Assembly (NCBI RefSeq): GCF_001949145.1
Contig: NW_019091405.1
Location: 1,580,653-1,644,652 of the forward strand
Source: Acanthaster planci
Taxonomy: Eukaryota; Echinodermata; Asteroidea; Valvatida; Acanthasteridae
Length of the DNA stretch: 64,000 bases
Direction of reading: 5' to 3'
Below, piece by piece: positions 1-16,487 of this stretch. Made by a program: the position numbers and the translations under genes. The notes under the pieces are model-generated. The model was not told where the DNA came from. It saw nothing but the letters and a program-made list of their open reading frames with translations, and made no database searches. Every line of letters starts with the position of its first letter. Position 1 is the first letter of the stretch.

Positions 1-620
1 ACTTAATTCTTTTCTCTTGTCCCACTCTTGCGTACCTCTTTGTGGTTTACTTGCTTTGTTGCTCTTTACACATGTAGTTCCTAATTTTTGCTTTTTGATT
101 CCTTGCTGTCTTGTGTCCTTTCACTCTTGCCTCGCTTACTTTCTTTATCTGCTTACTTTCAGGTTCTTTGTCTCCTTGTTTTCACACTTCTTGTTTGTTT
201 GCTTCCATGCTTTTCTGTTTCCTTGCTCTCTTGTTTCTTTGCTTTCTTGCTTCCATACATTTTAGTTCCTTGGTTTTCCATGGTTCCCTGCTTCTGTTTT
301 TCCTTGCTTCCATTCATTGTAGTTCCTTGTGCTTCCATAGTTCACTGCTTCCGTTTTTCCTTGCTTCCATACATTGTAGTTCCTTGCTCTTCCATGGTTC
401 CCCGCTTCCGTTTTTTTTTCCTTGCTTCTTTCATTCATTGTTTCGCGTTGCTGTCTTGTTTCTTTGCTCTTGTGCTTTCTTGTTTCTTTGCTTTTATGCT
501 TCCTGATATTGTTTCCCCTGCTACCACGAGTCCTTGCTTTGTGCTTTCTTGCTTTTTCGTTCCTGGTTTTGTTACTTCTTTGATTCTGTATTTCCTTTAA
601 TTTCCTTGTGTAATTGTGTA
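1..620. repeat. Pyrimidine-rich low-complexity stretch in a PARP1 intron
   Basis: The plus strand is dominated by T and C, with recurring TTCCTTGC, TTGCTTCCAT and TTTCTTGC words. It lies immediately upstream of the first visible PARP1 exon, so it should be intronic. Open frames across it in all three forward frames are translations of the repeat (Phe/Leu/Ser/Cys-rich) and not genes. A more regular minisatellite sits inside it. Confidence 0.8.
247..421 (+). repeat. 57-bp minisatellite, three units
   Basis: Units start at 247, 304 and 361, each with TTGCTTCCAT, then CATTxTAGTTCCTTG, then a variable TTCCATxGTTC segment and a CTGCTTC-like / TTTTTCC end. The first two units are exactly 57 bp; the third is 61 bp because of a longer T run. 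A decayed fourth unit begins near 422. Confidence 0.8.
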
Positions 621-946
621 GTTCCTTACTTCCTTTTCAACTGATCATGATGGCTACTTTCCAGGCTCCCTCATAAACATGTTCTGACTGTTTTTATTAA
701 AACATGGCTTTCATTGCTTTCTTTATTCTTTCCATTCGTCCATGCTTGATGTTTTCCATCCTCCAGTGCTGTTAACCCCCTCTTTGCGTACTGACAGCAG
801 ATCGTTGGTCATTCTGGCTTAATTTTTCTGTTGTGTCTTCCTTCCTAATATCTTTCAGTGATCCATCTCCTCTCTGTTTGTATTCTGTTAACCAATTCCA
901 TATTTGTTCCTTCACTTGCTGCATTTCATTTAATCCTTGTTTCCAG

Positions 947-3900
947 GATGAGATTGCAAAGCTCGGAGCCAACACTGATGTTGAATCCAAGTTACATCCA
1001 CAGATCCAGAACTTGATGAAACTCATCTTCGACATTGACACTCTAAAGAAGACCATGGTTGAGTTCGAGGTGAGCTCAGTGCAGACTAATCACCTCAGTT
1101 GCCTCATGCTCATCTGTACACTAGGGTGACAAGTTCTTGGTGATTGTACATGTATTTTAAGGTTGAATAAGAAGAGAATAATGAGCTTTGAGTGAGTTCA
1201 GTATTTAGAGAGCACATGCTCAAACTGAAGGATGTCATAATTTATTCCAACAAAGCAATATGTGAACATGCAAGGTCAGCCCTATTTCAAGGGCCTCACA
1301 CACACTGAACTTGTTTGAACCGGCATGACATACGGCGCTGTGTTCTCAAATGACCTTTTGCCTTTTTGAAATAACGAATATTATTATTATTAAATTCGGA
1401 ACTGGCTCATTGTGGACTGAAACTTGACATCTGTGTAACAGAAGTGTAACAGTCAGTGTCACAGTGCAACAGTCATCTATGTCAGTGTTACATTTGCACA
1501 TATCTTGACTAGTCACTCAAACATGGCCTGAAGGTGTAAAGGGGATTTTGATGTCTCCGCGGAGCATTGTCTTTGATCTTCAAAGAGCCCTCTCAGCATC
1601 TTTGAAGTGCAGGTGAGAGAAAAGAAACTGCGACACCTTTCATCAGCTTGCAGAGCTCGATAAAGTGCAGTGTTGATGTAATAGCGTAACTCTCCCCCCC
1701 AGATTGACATGGACAAGATGCCTCTGGGGAAATTATCTCGCAGCCAGATACAAAATGCCTATTCCGTCCTGACGGAGCTTCAAACAGTAAGTTATTGTCA
1801 GCCTTTCCATCCTATCAAGGTTTTGAAGTCCTTGTGTATTTTGGACAGTGTTTGTTCATTGGCTAATAGTACAGGCCGGGGGCTGTTCTTACAGGTTTTT
1901 GGTAGGCAAATCATGACCAAAAGTATCCCTTTAAGATTTAATTTACACTGGGTGCACCTTCACTTAGCTTAATTCCACTCAGAGTTGAATTAACAGAAAA
2001 AAGGTCTCTCTTCTCTGAGTAGCCTAGGCAGCACTTTGTGTGGATTAGTAGGATATTGGTTGCCACAGATCTGATATTTGAGTGTCTCTTTTGGGATCCA
2101 TGTCAACCATAATATAAACCCTCTGAAGAGACACTGACGCATGGTGCTTTAAATGGAAATTATTACTTTGTCCTCAGAAATTTGTTCCCCTGTCTTCTGT
2201 GCTTTGATATAATTCAAAACATGGGTATGTAGACAAGAAATGGTCGGCAAATATTTGCACCCAAGTGCTTGAGCGAACTCGTTCTCAAACTTGACATGAG
2301 GGCAAACAAATTGTGTTTGATGTGAGTGAGAAAGTCAAGTTTTTGTTTTTCAGCAAATGCACGTTTCCCTCTTCATGTGTGTTTACTTTTTACTGTACTT
2401 TCATGATTTCCACTACGCTGTGGCACACAATTTCACCCTGTCATAAACTTGATTCGCGATCAGGTCTTTTTGGTTTTCTGAAGGAATTGATTTTAAATGT
2501 ACAATTGTACATGCAAACTCTTCAGATAGAATTCCCATTCATGCCCAAACGGAGGGAATTAGGCCTTTAAAGTTCAGGCTGTGTAATCCATCTGGCTGTA
2601 GTTCTTAGTCGTCAAGTATTCTTCATCGGGGGTCTCAGAAATGCTTTCTTATCTACATTTTTTGCTTTAAATAAGGGAATATGTCACATGGTCATCTCTT
2701 GAAGTAAACAAGTAAAGTCTGTTCCAAGCTAATGACTTAGAATTTTTTAAGTTTTCCTGGATGGAAGGTCGGTCCAGTTAATACTCATTTTTTTTTTCAG
2801 CTGGTTCTAGCACCTGTTTGTCCTCTGGTTGGGAAAGACAGTTATGGTTGAATTTGACTTCCCAATGGCTGCAGCTTGGGGCCAGCAACTGGGTTCCAAC
2901 CCCTGACCCTCTTGTCAAGAGTTTAATGATGCGACTCGTGTGGAAAAGCACAATAAGTTTTGTCTCCATTGAGGACAGTTACATTGCATGTAAATGTGCA
3001 CATGTAGTCTCAGGCATGCAACTCTCCTAGGATCAGCCGATTTCCTCATTTTGCACTTCACACTCATGCCATTGAAAATTGAACACCATACAAAGTCTTG
3101 TAAAGATTGGAATTTGCTTGGTTTTTGTAAAAGTCCAAGTTGCGTGCCTGGTATCGGTAGATTGTGTTCTGTCTTTTGCCTCACTTCCTGTAAGGTGGTT
3201 GCATAATGGAAGCCAAAGCTCTTCACCAAGTGCCAACAGATGTGTTTGAAGCTGATGACTTAAAGACTTCTAACCTACCAGAGTCATAGTTTCGACATCA
3301 CTCTAACAGAGAAGCAAAAAAGCAAGGTGTCCTAACCGTTACGAGTTGTGTATACATCAAGGACATTAATGGTACCTGCATGTGTGACCCTCTTTGCCTA
3401 TATCCCTCAAAGGTGTGGTGTATGAGGAGACCGCATGGCTGTCAGGGAATAACTGTTTTCTTTAACAACAAATGTTTTAAAAACTGATTGACTTGTAACA
3501 GATCCACAGTATCAATGTCACTGTGACAGTTGGGCATGTATGCTTCCAGTGCGTATGATACCAGGTCTGCGTTTACCATTGAGACTTCATTCAAGATGCA
3601 TTCCTTTTCATCCTCTCCCCAGCTGATTGAGGCAGGCAACGCCAGCAGGAATGCCATGCTAGATGCTACCAACAGGTTCTTCACCCTCATACCCCATAAC
3701 TTTGGTTTCAACTCCATTCCCTTGTTGGACACCCTGGAAGTCATACAGGTTGGAAAGTTTGTTTGTTTGTCGAACATCTTCATTGGATGATGATTAAAAT
3801 TAAAAAGTCAATTGAGCCCTTTGACTCTCAGGCCAGATGAAAGCACTCGCATTTTTGACTCTGTATTATACAGTTTGACGTTTTAGTGGCAAAAAAATCA

Positions 3901-6900
3901 ACTCATATTGAGTCAGAGACTTGCTATTAGGAAGTCATTGCCTAACGATGAGACTATACTGGGTAATGACACCGAGGGTTCCTCAGAAGTGGCCAAGGCA
4001 CTGTAGCTTGCAAGCCTGAAGAAACCTGTAGAGAGGAGACAATGAGAAGCAGCACAGTTTCAGTCACGAACGTTAAAAAACAAAAAGTCAGAAAGTTTTT
4101 CAAGACAGACATTTCTAAGATCCTGTTTTAGGAATTGGGTCTTGCTTTCAACTTCATGTGTGTGTGTGTTTGGTGTTTTGGTCTCCTAACATGTAGCTGA
4201 AAACCAAGATGCTAGACAGTCTGCTGGAGATTGAAGTGGCCTACAGTCTCCTGAAGGCCAGCCAGGGAAACACTGCAAAGAGCCCCATTGATGCCAACTA
4301 TGAGAAGCTCAAATGCCTCATGGAGGTCAGGAACAGATTCAGTTGATGCTTCCAAACTAGAGACATGCACTGAATGGTATCAGATCAAGAGTCTTGAGAC
4401 AAGTGCCTGGAGGATTGGTTTTGGTGGCTAAGTGCCGCCATGCACTGTTCAGTTGCTGGTGGGCATAGTTCGCCCAATCCTTGGCCTGTAAATGGGCATG
4501 ATGTAATTTTGCAATCAAAGCGTGGCTGTGATGAGGATGTGATTTTCAACAGCAGACATTCAACATCACATCCTGATTCCCCAAAACGCGCAGGTGTTTT
4601 CAGAGTCCCCTCCAAGGTTGACTCACAGTGATCTAAAATCAGCTTACAAATGTAAAAAAAAAAACAACATAGAATCAGATTTGAGACTGTCACTTCCAGA
4701 TATGATTCTTTCTACTTGTCATTATTGTGCACTTATTGAGATATGTTCCCGATCACGATGGCAAAGTTAACTTGATTGTTTTGGCAATGTTGCCTCTTTT
4801 GTCCGGGCGCATCAATGTGAAAGTTTTAAAAGCTGCGTTCCTGTCCACCCGTTGAAGACATTCACAGTAAGTGTATGCAGAAATACTCATCTTTCTGTGT
4901 TCAGCTGGTTATCCTTGCATGTTACATATTTGGGGAAAATTTTTCAGTCAGCCGATGACTAAATGTATTCTATTTCTCTTCAGGTTGTCGACAAAGACAG
5001 TGACGAGTTTAAGATGATCGAGACATACACCAAGAACACCCATGGTGCCACACACAGTGCCTACAAACTCAAAGTGGAGGAGGTCAGGCAATATCTCTCA
5101 CTCCCTTTCCTCGTTGACTGAAGAATAACGCTCCAATTCTCTATTCAATCCTTTAAGAAATGTGTGCCTCGCACTGCACATTTGGATACTGTACCTTTCC
5201 GGTGGACTTCACAAGGGCAGTGGCTATTGTATAGAGGTCTTAGACCCCCCTCCAGCAATATCACTGGTTTATGGCCGAGCAGAATTTATGAAGTGTTACC
5301 TATGTTAAAAGGTTAAAGGATAGCTACATGTACATGTACAATAGCTGCATTTTGTCTAAGCATATCCCAGGCTTGGTGTTTGCCCCCATGGATGACAAAG
5401 TCATTCAAAGTTTTTCAATGTGTATGGTTGATTGTACCTGAAAATCTGAATTTACAGACTAAAAATTGATTATGTGCATTTCTTATTGATGAGTTGCCTT
5501 GAAGTCCAACATATTCAGTCTGGTTTCCAGGCTCCTGATAACGTATATCCTCCAGTGTATATGCAATCTCTGGCTAGCTATTGTGAATGAGCTTCGAGAC
5601 AAAGTCACTTTTCCACCATGTAAAGATTGATCCTCATATGAAAAGTAATGACTACATTGTTTTAGAGCCTTGATGCGGTAAAACCTGTACTCGGGATAAG
5701 GCTTTTGTACTGAAATTGTAACTCTTCTCTTGTAGACTAGCATCTTTAAATTTCTTCAATACTAAGCATTTTGCCTGGCCCCAAACTACACCATACTCTA
5801 TGTCGTCATTTTGAAGGTGTTCCGACTAGATCGGGACGGGGAGAAGTCACGCTACAAACCCTTCCAGAAGCTACACAACCGCATGCTGTTGTGGCACGGC
5901 TCCAGACTGTCCAACTTCTGTGGTATCCTGTCTCAGGGTCTCCGTATTGCCCCACCAGAGGCCCCTGCGGTGAGTTTCATTTCTTGTCTCAGTCAGTGGA
6001 GGGATGTAGCGAAATTGCTGTCGCAGGGAATTCCTTGCAAACAGTCTGTCAGTCTTTGACCTCATGGTATTAAAAAAGCAAAAGGATGTTATATTTAGGT
6101 CTGGCCGTGTCACATGTGGCTTGTGTGCTCGAAATGTTTTTATTATAGTTGTGAAAAGGTTGTTAATTGGTCAGAAGTAACCAGTGGTACTGGACATATT
6201 CAGACTGATAGCACTTTACAAGTACAGGAAACTTTTAGAAAAGACTTCCTCTTTTCAGAATAGCATTCGCAGTTACTGCTTTTTGATCAAAGTAAAGGTT
6301 AGCATCATCTGCTTGTAAAATTCTTGCCGTCCCCAATCTCACTGTTTGTAGTCACTTCTTATGTGTTGGACTTATTTCGTCCACCAGACGGGCTACATGT
6401 TTGGCAAGGGCGTCTACTTCGCCGACATGGTGTCCAAAAGTGCCAACTACTGTTTCACCAACCGCAGCAACCCCACCGGCCTGATGCTGCTGTGTGAGGT
6501 GGCTATCGGTAACATGCACGAGCTGACACACTCGTCCTACATCACCCAGTTGCCCAGCGGGAAGCACAGCACAAAGGGTTAGTGTTTCAACCAACTCCAA
6601 ATTTAAATCCTCTTTTTGTAACAATAATCACATCCACCACTATTGAGACTCAAGGTATTACATAACTGTAAACCGTCGTCATTGGGGCCTTATACATTGT
6701 GTGTTCCTATTAGGCCTCAAACTAAAAAATTTAGGGATTCGGTCAGTTTCGGGGGTGTGATTTGTCAGGATTTTCCAGATTTCAGGACATTTTTCAAATG
6801 ATCTCTTTCCAAATCTCAAAAATCCTGGTTTATCACTGCAGTGTGTTTACATATGAAATTTTGACAAGGAACACAAATTGTAGATCTGATGCTGCTGTGT

Positions 6901-8738
6901 GGTCCTCAGATCCACTGGTGAATATTTCAGTTATTTCTCTTTCTCCCAATCTCGCCCCTGCAGTTTGCCTTTGATTCTGAAGCTTTTGACACTGTACCAC
7001 AGATAACCCCAAGAGCATCTAGGCCAGTGGTGTTTTTTTTCTTTAAAAGGGTCTAGAGGCCAGTCACGGATCGTAATGATGCTGGCTAAAAAGAAGGAAA
7101 GTGCCCAAACCACAATGATGACCAAAAAAGGGAAAATGGCTAGCACAGTCCAGACAGTGTGTGTGTGTGGGCTGCCGTGTTGCTCATACTTGTTGCATAG
7201 GTGTGGAGACTGCAGATGTTGTGGGGTCAAAAACATAATGGGGGAGGGGGGACTTCTGTCCCCATAACTTTCCCAACAAAGGAGCTTGTCCCCTCAGTGT
7301 GGTAGAGGCCAACCCATGTGTGTTGGTCGGCATGTGTGTGTACACATTTTGGAGATGGTCTTATGAAAGATACGCTTGGTGAACGCTACCAACAGACGTA
7401 CTGAAACCTGAAAAAATAAAAGCATACCCACACTGAGATGGGACCAAATATAGTGGGAAAACTCACAGGGAATAACATCCCTTTGAAAAGTGTTTTTATT
7501 TTTGCTCTTTACACCTGCAGGTATAGGCGGAACATATCCAGATCCAGCCGGTCAAGTAAACCTGGAGAATGGCACTATCGTGCCTTCAGGGATTGCAAGA
7601 TCTTCCTCTGTCTACTCTAGCCTGCTGTATAATGAGTATCCTTTGTCCAAGACCAGGGGCCAAAAGTTGCTTAAGTGTGAAAAAACCTTGCTTGAAAAAA
7701 ACTAAGGTTACCAGCTCAAACTCTATCTGATTGTCATGCTAACCAAAAGACAGCTAAATACGATCCCAAAACAATATACATCACATGGAGTTTTGGCTGG
7801 TTACCTGATTTATCAAGCAAGGTTTTCTCGCGCTTAACCAAATTTTGTGCTTAATCAGCTCTATGAAATTGACCCCAGCTGGGCAACATATTCAGATCTT
7901 CAAGATTTTATTTGGCAAAAGAAGGCTTTGATATCAGTGACTCATGCTTTTGAAGCTTTTGTGCATCATTGGTAGAAAAAGACTTCATCCTTTCTCAGTA
8001 TGGAAATGACTTAATCAATGTTTTATATTCTGGGCTGAGAAGGCTCATCTGCAGATTTGCTTAATTTTGTTCAGGGAATAAACATGGCTGATAAATGTGT
8101 ACCTGTCTGTGGAGGATTGCTGTTATGAAATAAAATGCAATTTTTGATGTCATGAAGAGAAAAATGGAAATACCATGGGCTGGACCGTAAAAAGTGCTGT
8201 AGGACATATGGCTTTATAAAGTTTTCAAAGTGGACTCAATGGAAAACAAGCATTTTCCTCAATTTTGGTGGTGCCTCCCACATTTTTCTCTCTCAAATTT
8301 GAAATTGTGAAATCATTGGGTCTGCGTGGGCTGTTTGAATATTGAACTGGCTTGTTACGACCCACTGTCCTGTGAACTTGGACTGAGTCGCTACGAAACC
8401 TTCTTTGTCATAAGCTGTTTATGGTGCAATTGTAGGAAACAGATGGTCCAACTAAGGACCTGTGACTGTCTATGATAAGCTTTCTGGTTTTACAAGATCG
8501 TGAAGCACTATAGTGTCAAAGTAAGCAATGCTTTGAGGAACAGTAAATTCCTTTTTTTCAGCCTGGTTTAAAAGTCGTGAGTCCAAAGTCTGCATTGATA
8601 ATTGAATACAGTTTTCCATCATCTAGTAGTTTGGAAAGGAGGATGTTTCCTTTAACTCTGTTCTTCAGATACATCGTGTATGACGTGGCACAGATCCGCA
8701 TGAAGTATCTCATCAAGATGAAATTTGTTTACAACTAA
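947..8738 (+). CDS. PARP1: PARP1, C-terminal part (poly(ADP-ribose) polymerase 1), 5' partial
   Basis: Nuclear enzyme that senses DNA breaks and builds poly(ADP-ribose) from NAD+. Nine coding exons are readable in phase: 947-1069, 1703-1786, 3623-3748, 4197-4325, 4984-5082, 5817-5969, 6388-6577, 7521-7635 and 8669-8738 (TAA stop). The first five encode the autoinhibitory helical domain ([17 protein letters not shown], then [13 protein letters not shown]). The rest encode the ADP-ribosyltransferase fold: the catalytic His in LLWHGSR, the NAD-site region [20 protein letters not shown], and the catalytic Glu in LLYNEYIVYD. The H-Y-E triad is therefore intact. The protein ends MKFVYN, slightly shorter than the vertebrate end. 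The zinc fingers, BRCT and WGR domains must lie left of the window. PARP2 was considered, but the helical domain and loop sequences fit PARP1 better. Confidence 0.95.
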
Positions 8739-9502
8739 TTACTCCTGCTCACCATCAAGACTTTTGGATATCTACCGGAGGTTAGGAGGCAGGCAGATTT
8801 TCGTAGAACCACCTGATGCCCTTTGCCTTTTATTTCCCTGTGGTATCATAACTTCCAAAGCACCAGAGTCTTGTGCAGTCTTACATTTCCGTGTTTTGAG
8901 TTTGTTTTATTTTCTCAGTTGCATGCTCATGCTTGGAGGGAAAAGGAGGAAATGAAACCTTGCTAAATCTTGGGTTTGCCAGTGGCTTTTTTTTCTCTCC
9001 CACAACTGTTAATGGTTTAGAGAAATACTATGGACTAATTCAGTGTCTTGATACTTACAGATATTGTCAGGGTTCAAAATGTTGGCAGTTCACATTGATT
9101 CCAATTTTGGAAGACTTCCCCAAGGCTCAAGGAATTTCTTACTGGATGTTAAAGTTGGATCATGATAAAAGAACACAGCAACCTGCTTAGCTCATGCAGG
9201 AGCTAGCTTTCCATGCGTGTTTTGTTTTCTTGTAAACATCTCACAACCGTGCAAAAGGCAAATTTATCAAAATACTATTTGTGTAGATGATGAATAGGCA
9301 AACCTACTTAATGGTAGTCATACCAAGGGCAACTGAGGTGGCTCAGCAATGCTCTCTACCGACCATAAAAGGAAGAATTGTGTGACCATATTTGGCAGCA
9401 CATTTCTTCAAAGTGCATGGAAATCAAACGTGAAACAGTACTTCTGAATTCACTCGACAAAAACCTGTTTACCTTTGTGAAAATTCTAAACTTTCATATA
9501 AC

Positions 9503-9508
9503 AATAAA
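9503..9508 (+). terminator. Candidate PARP1 polyadenylation signal
   Basis: Canonical AATAAA in the PARP1 sense, the clearest one in the first kilobase after the TAA stop. Other A/T-rich alternatives exist further on, so this assignment is tentative. Confidence 0.35.
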
Positions 9509-9703
9509 ATCTTTAACTCCTAAGTTTTGTGCAGTGGTGTATCCCGGTCTTGGGTCCAGGGGAAAAGTGGGAATTTCACGCTGTAGAAGAATCGACTCTC
9601 CAAATTATTTCATCCGTAAAAGAAACCCGATCCCCTCCAAGAAAGTTGATAGGACTGTTTCTAAAGCAGCCACACTTCCATTCGCTTATAAAATGCCCTG
9701 ATG

Positions 9704-9743
9704 CGGGGTATGGGGGACGGAGTGGGAGTGGGGGTGGGGGTGG
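9704..9743 (+). other. G-rich tract, G-quadruplex candidate
   Basis: Five or more runs of three to five G separated by one to seven bases (GGGG, GGGGG, GGG, GGGGG, GGGGG). It lies about 1 kb after the PARP1 stop, possibly just beyond the transcript end. Folding is inferred from the run pattern only. Confidence 0.5.
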
Positions 9744-12700
9744 AGAAAACTCTCTTTTGGGGGAAGGGGTGCTATTAAACTCTTTGCAGAGTAATTGCAA
9801 GTTTGAAATATCATCGCACAGCTGTTTTTCAAGAATGAGACATGATCTTGTCCTGATATTTAAAAAGATTATAAATGCACAATAATTCACAGTTTCATAA
9901 AGTGGTTTTTTTAGATTTAGCTGAATGTCACATTTTTACCTTCTGTTGCATTTTGCCATGTTTTAGTATTGGTTTAATTCTTGAAGCAGTTTCATCCATG
10001 TGAAGAGATTGTGAACTTATTTAATCAATGCCTTTGATTAAAGAACATGCACTATATTCGAAATGTTGATTCTGTAAAAAAAACAAATGTAACATGAGCT
10101 CTTTGGCTTCGCTGCGTGTTAAATTTAAAAATAGTAAGAGCTTGCATAGGTTTCAGCAAGTATTCAGGTATCAGTGGTTAGGAGTCACATTTATTTTCTG
10201 CAGTGTTTCATTCTTTTAAAGTAGTTTACTTTGAAATAGGACAACTGGAAAAAATTACTAGTCTTTGCTCTGGCCCACACACGGTCCCCCTTGGAATGCA
10301 GCAGCAATGGCTTTCTTGAATTAGGATAATCCCATTTGTTTGAGCTCTGTTTGATTCCATTCGCATTCTTGCAACTATTGCCAAGGTTTTCCAGAAATCT
10401 GAAGATCAATCCAAGTCTAGACATTGGCCTTTCTCGCCTGTCATGAGTGTAATTGGACTGGGTTTCTTTCTAGCTGGAATTTGGCTGAAGGCCAAGACTG
10501 GAGTAAAACACAGCTAGCATTGATTTTATTTTGAATGTTTCGAAATTTTCTATAGGTAAGCCCAGTATATGTAATCTTTTCTTCTGTTTATGTTGTCTCA
10601 GTGTGCATGCGCATACATTGACTAAATTTTAAATCATAACACAATCATGTAGAAGCTCATAAATTCATTATTCAAACAGTGCTTGAATCTTTGGTGATAA
10701 GCTAATGAAGTCCTTAATGCATACCTTATATGTGGCACATTTTAAGCTGAACGTCAAAATCCGTGCATTGCACCATTTCACTGCTGTGGCTGGATTGATG
10801 GAATGAAATGTCGACTTGAGACATACCGTATTACGTCCTCATGTTTTAATTTTACTTACTTAGGGCAAGCAGTTAACTCCATCAGCCAGAGTACTTCATT
10901 CAAATAAAAAAGTACGTGCATCAAACCTGTACTTCTCAAATTGATTGATTTTATCCTTTAATGCTTTACAAATATTCACTTGTTATAATTCGACAGTTGT
11001 ATTTAACAGTCATTTTTGAAATAGTCAAAACTTCATAAAACATTTACAAGACAATCCCAAGACTGTCACAAACCTCCAGTCTGAATTCAAGTCCTGGATT
11101 ATTCATACAAGCTCTAACAATGATGTCTTCGTCATTGCTTTTGCTGTTACTTGCGGCTGGTCTTATGAATGATCTCGTAACTGGTCTTGTGACAAAAGGG
11201 GACCATTTCTGAATCAACTGAACGTGGCTATGTCGAGTAATACTTTCAAGATAGTGTGGGGAGTGTGTGCCCCTGCGCTTGTTTGCCGGATCCCTTCTCT
11301 TTGTGGTGATGCGTAACCGTACACCATACGTCGTCTTCAGAGCGGGATAGAAGCAATGACGACAGAGTGCCTCGCTTCGGGATACACGCACATTCTTCCC
11401 ACTGGAAAGGCACAAACCCACTTACCCCATACCTGTGTCATCTTACCTTTAGAATGCTGTTAACGTGAATGGTCTCGCGCAGGCGGCCGCACAGAGCTCT
11501 CCAAAATGCAACATACTGGTAACCTTGAACATTGGGTTTTGCTTGCTTGCAAGTAACGTTACATAGGTTAATGGCGCGTGCAAGCGCAGGTTTACATATA
11601 CACAATATCAAGGACTAGAGTGGCCTCAAAAATCGGCAGATTTGTGTGTGTGTCTGATTTCATTTGCAATGTCGCTTCGTTATTTTTTAAGGGGTGGGGT
11701 GGAGGGATCGTGAACAAAGCAAGAATCGTCAATTGCACATTGTCTGCTGCCCAGCAACGCCAGACAATTTTAGATTGCAACTAATGTCATTACCAACGTC
11801 TTCTGATCGTAAAATCATGATTTATTATTGTATCTGGTCTGTACACTGCAACCCGTCAAACAAAATTTATAATTCTAACGCAAAAAGCTATTTGATTACG
11901 TTTTCCCTTCAAAGTGTGTTACGTCAGTTAACTCGACCAGAAATATAAATTTTACTTTTTTTCTGTATTTACACGTACAGTCTTGCAGCTGATAAATGAA
12001 AGCTTCAAAAGTATGTAGCCTATTTGCAAATCCTGATTTGTAATGGTTGGTAATTATTCGTCTTCATAGTTTGAGCAATTTATTTAACAGATTTCCAGTA
12101 TCGAGTTTTCGGATTTGGTTGTTGCTTGAACCTATAATTTTATTCTGTGTGGAAATCTTGGCTCAAATAACCACCTCTTCAGTGCATGTGCGAGTCGTTT
12201 CGCAGTTGTCGTTATACCTATATAGTAATTCGACAACCAGAACTATAAGCCATTACTGCAGTGGCGCAGCGCTCGTGGTCAGTTGGTACGCGCGCGTTAC
12301 ATGCCTCTTTGACCAATAGAGTGTGGGGATCTGCCAAATGCACGCGCGCGTCAAGTTCAAGAATGTGCGTGTGAGGGCGTTGCCACTGCATGCAGGTATG
12401 GCATCTTATCTTCAGGCAAACTTGAATCCTAAATTCAGATTGGTCGATGCATGGCAACAAACAGTGTGATATATATAACTGCATTGCACGGTTCAGATCA
12501 AACCGCGCGTAAAGCGCTGTACTAACTCAACGCATTTTGCTTTTTTTACTATGAAAGCAAAACGCACAACTGCAAGAAGTACTTTAAATTCAAAGGTAGG
12601 GCATTTGCACGCACTGTAAGCCCTATAATATCTTTACTGCGCGTCAAGTTTGCTTGAAAATGAATTCGTTATCATGTTCGCGCTCGTGGAACAAGGAACA

Positions 12701-12789
12701 ATGTAGTGCGTCTGTGTCGTGTATGTTTGGCCTCGTGGTAGCCACTCCGGGCGGAACAAAAGAGGGCGTGCTTTTTTAGGTACTCATCG

Positions 12790-12821
12790 CATAGACGCGC
12801 CATGAGGCGCGCAAGTCTATG
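12790..12821. repeat. Short GC-rich inverted repeat
   Basis: CATAGACGCGCC at 12790-12801 is mirrored by GGCGC at 12806-12810 and GTCTATG at 12815-12821, with a four-base bulge and a four-base loop. It sits in a CpG-rich patch about 250 bp beyond the 3' end of GH1-1. No function is evident. Confidence 0.55.
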
Positions 12822-13074
12822 CGCGTTTGATGCAGGGCATGTATAGTCTTTGCGTACGCGCAGAACGCATGCAAGGACCCGCTTGTAACCAGCTGTCTTT
12901 CTTTCGCCGATTGGGGGTGCACTTCAGCTCGGGGCGAATAGGGACACAGACGTACTACATTTTTTTTCTGTGTTTCACTCGCATTCGTAAAACTAGTATA
13001 ATCGGATTAGTCAGTAGAGTTGCATTTTCCTTGTCAATGCTCTTGGTTATTAGTGATTCGGACAAAATCCCTAA

Positions 13075-16432
<3,358 letters not shown>

Positions 16433-16480
16433 GGTTGCTTAACTAAATCTGTCAAAAAGAGAACTTATCGTCAATAATTG

Positions 16481-16487
16481 ATTTATA
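16481..16487 (-). promoter_or_regulatory. Candidate TATA box for GH1-1
   Basis: TATAAAT on the minus strand, about 49 bases upstream of the GH1-1 ATG at 16432. The spacing would give a 5' leader of roughly 20-25 bases. Position and sequence fit, but no initiator was demonstrated. Confidence 0.45.

Larger units (their letters stand above)
8739..13074. other. Intergenic region between PARP1 and GH1-1 (both 3' ends)
   Basis: PARP1 and the minus-strand GH1-1 gene converge here. A possible PARP1 polyadenylation signal AATAAA lies at 9503-9508, about 765 bases after the stop. I see no convincing gene. Visible elements are a G-rich tract (9704-9743), a CpG-rich patch with many GCGC words (about 12240-12960) and a 12-bp-arm hairpin (12790-12821). 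A 125-codon minus-strand frame at 11044-11421 resembles no family I know and has no splice or promoter support. Confidence 0.6.

Noticed and set aside
17-600. Overlapping 80-170-codon plus-strand open frames
   Set aside because: Composition is a translation of a pyrimidine-rich repeat (Phe, Leu, Ser, Cys); three frames are open simultaneously; no family resemblance.
9378-9890. Overlapping frames on both strands after PARP1
   Set aside because: Low-complexity Gly/Pro content caused by the G-rich tract, with no conserved domain.
11044-11421. 125-codon minus-strand frame as a gene
   Set aside because: No recognisable domain, promoter or splice pattern; it may be part of an old repeat. Left undecided rather than annotated.
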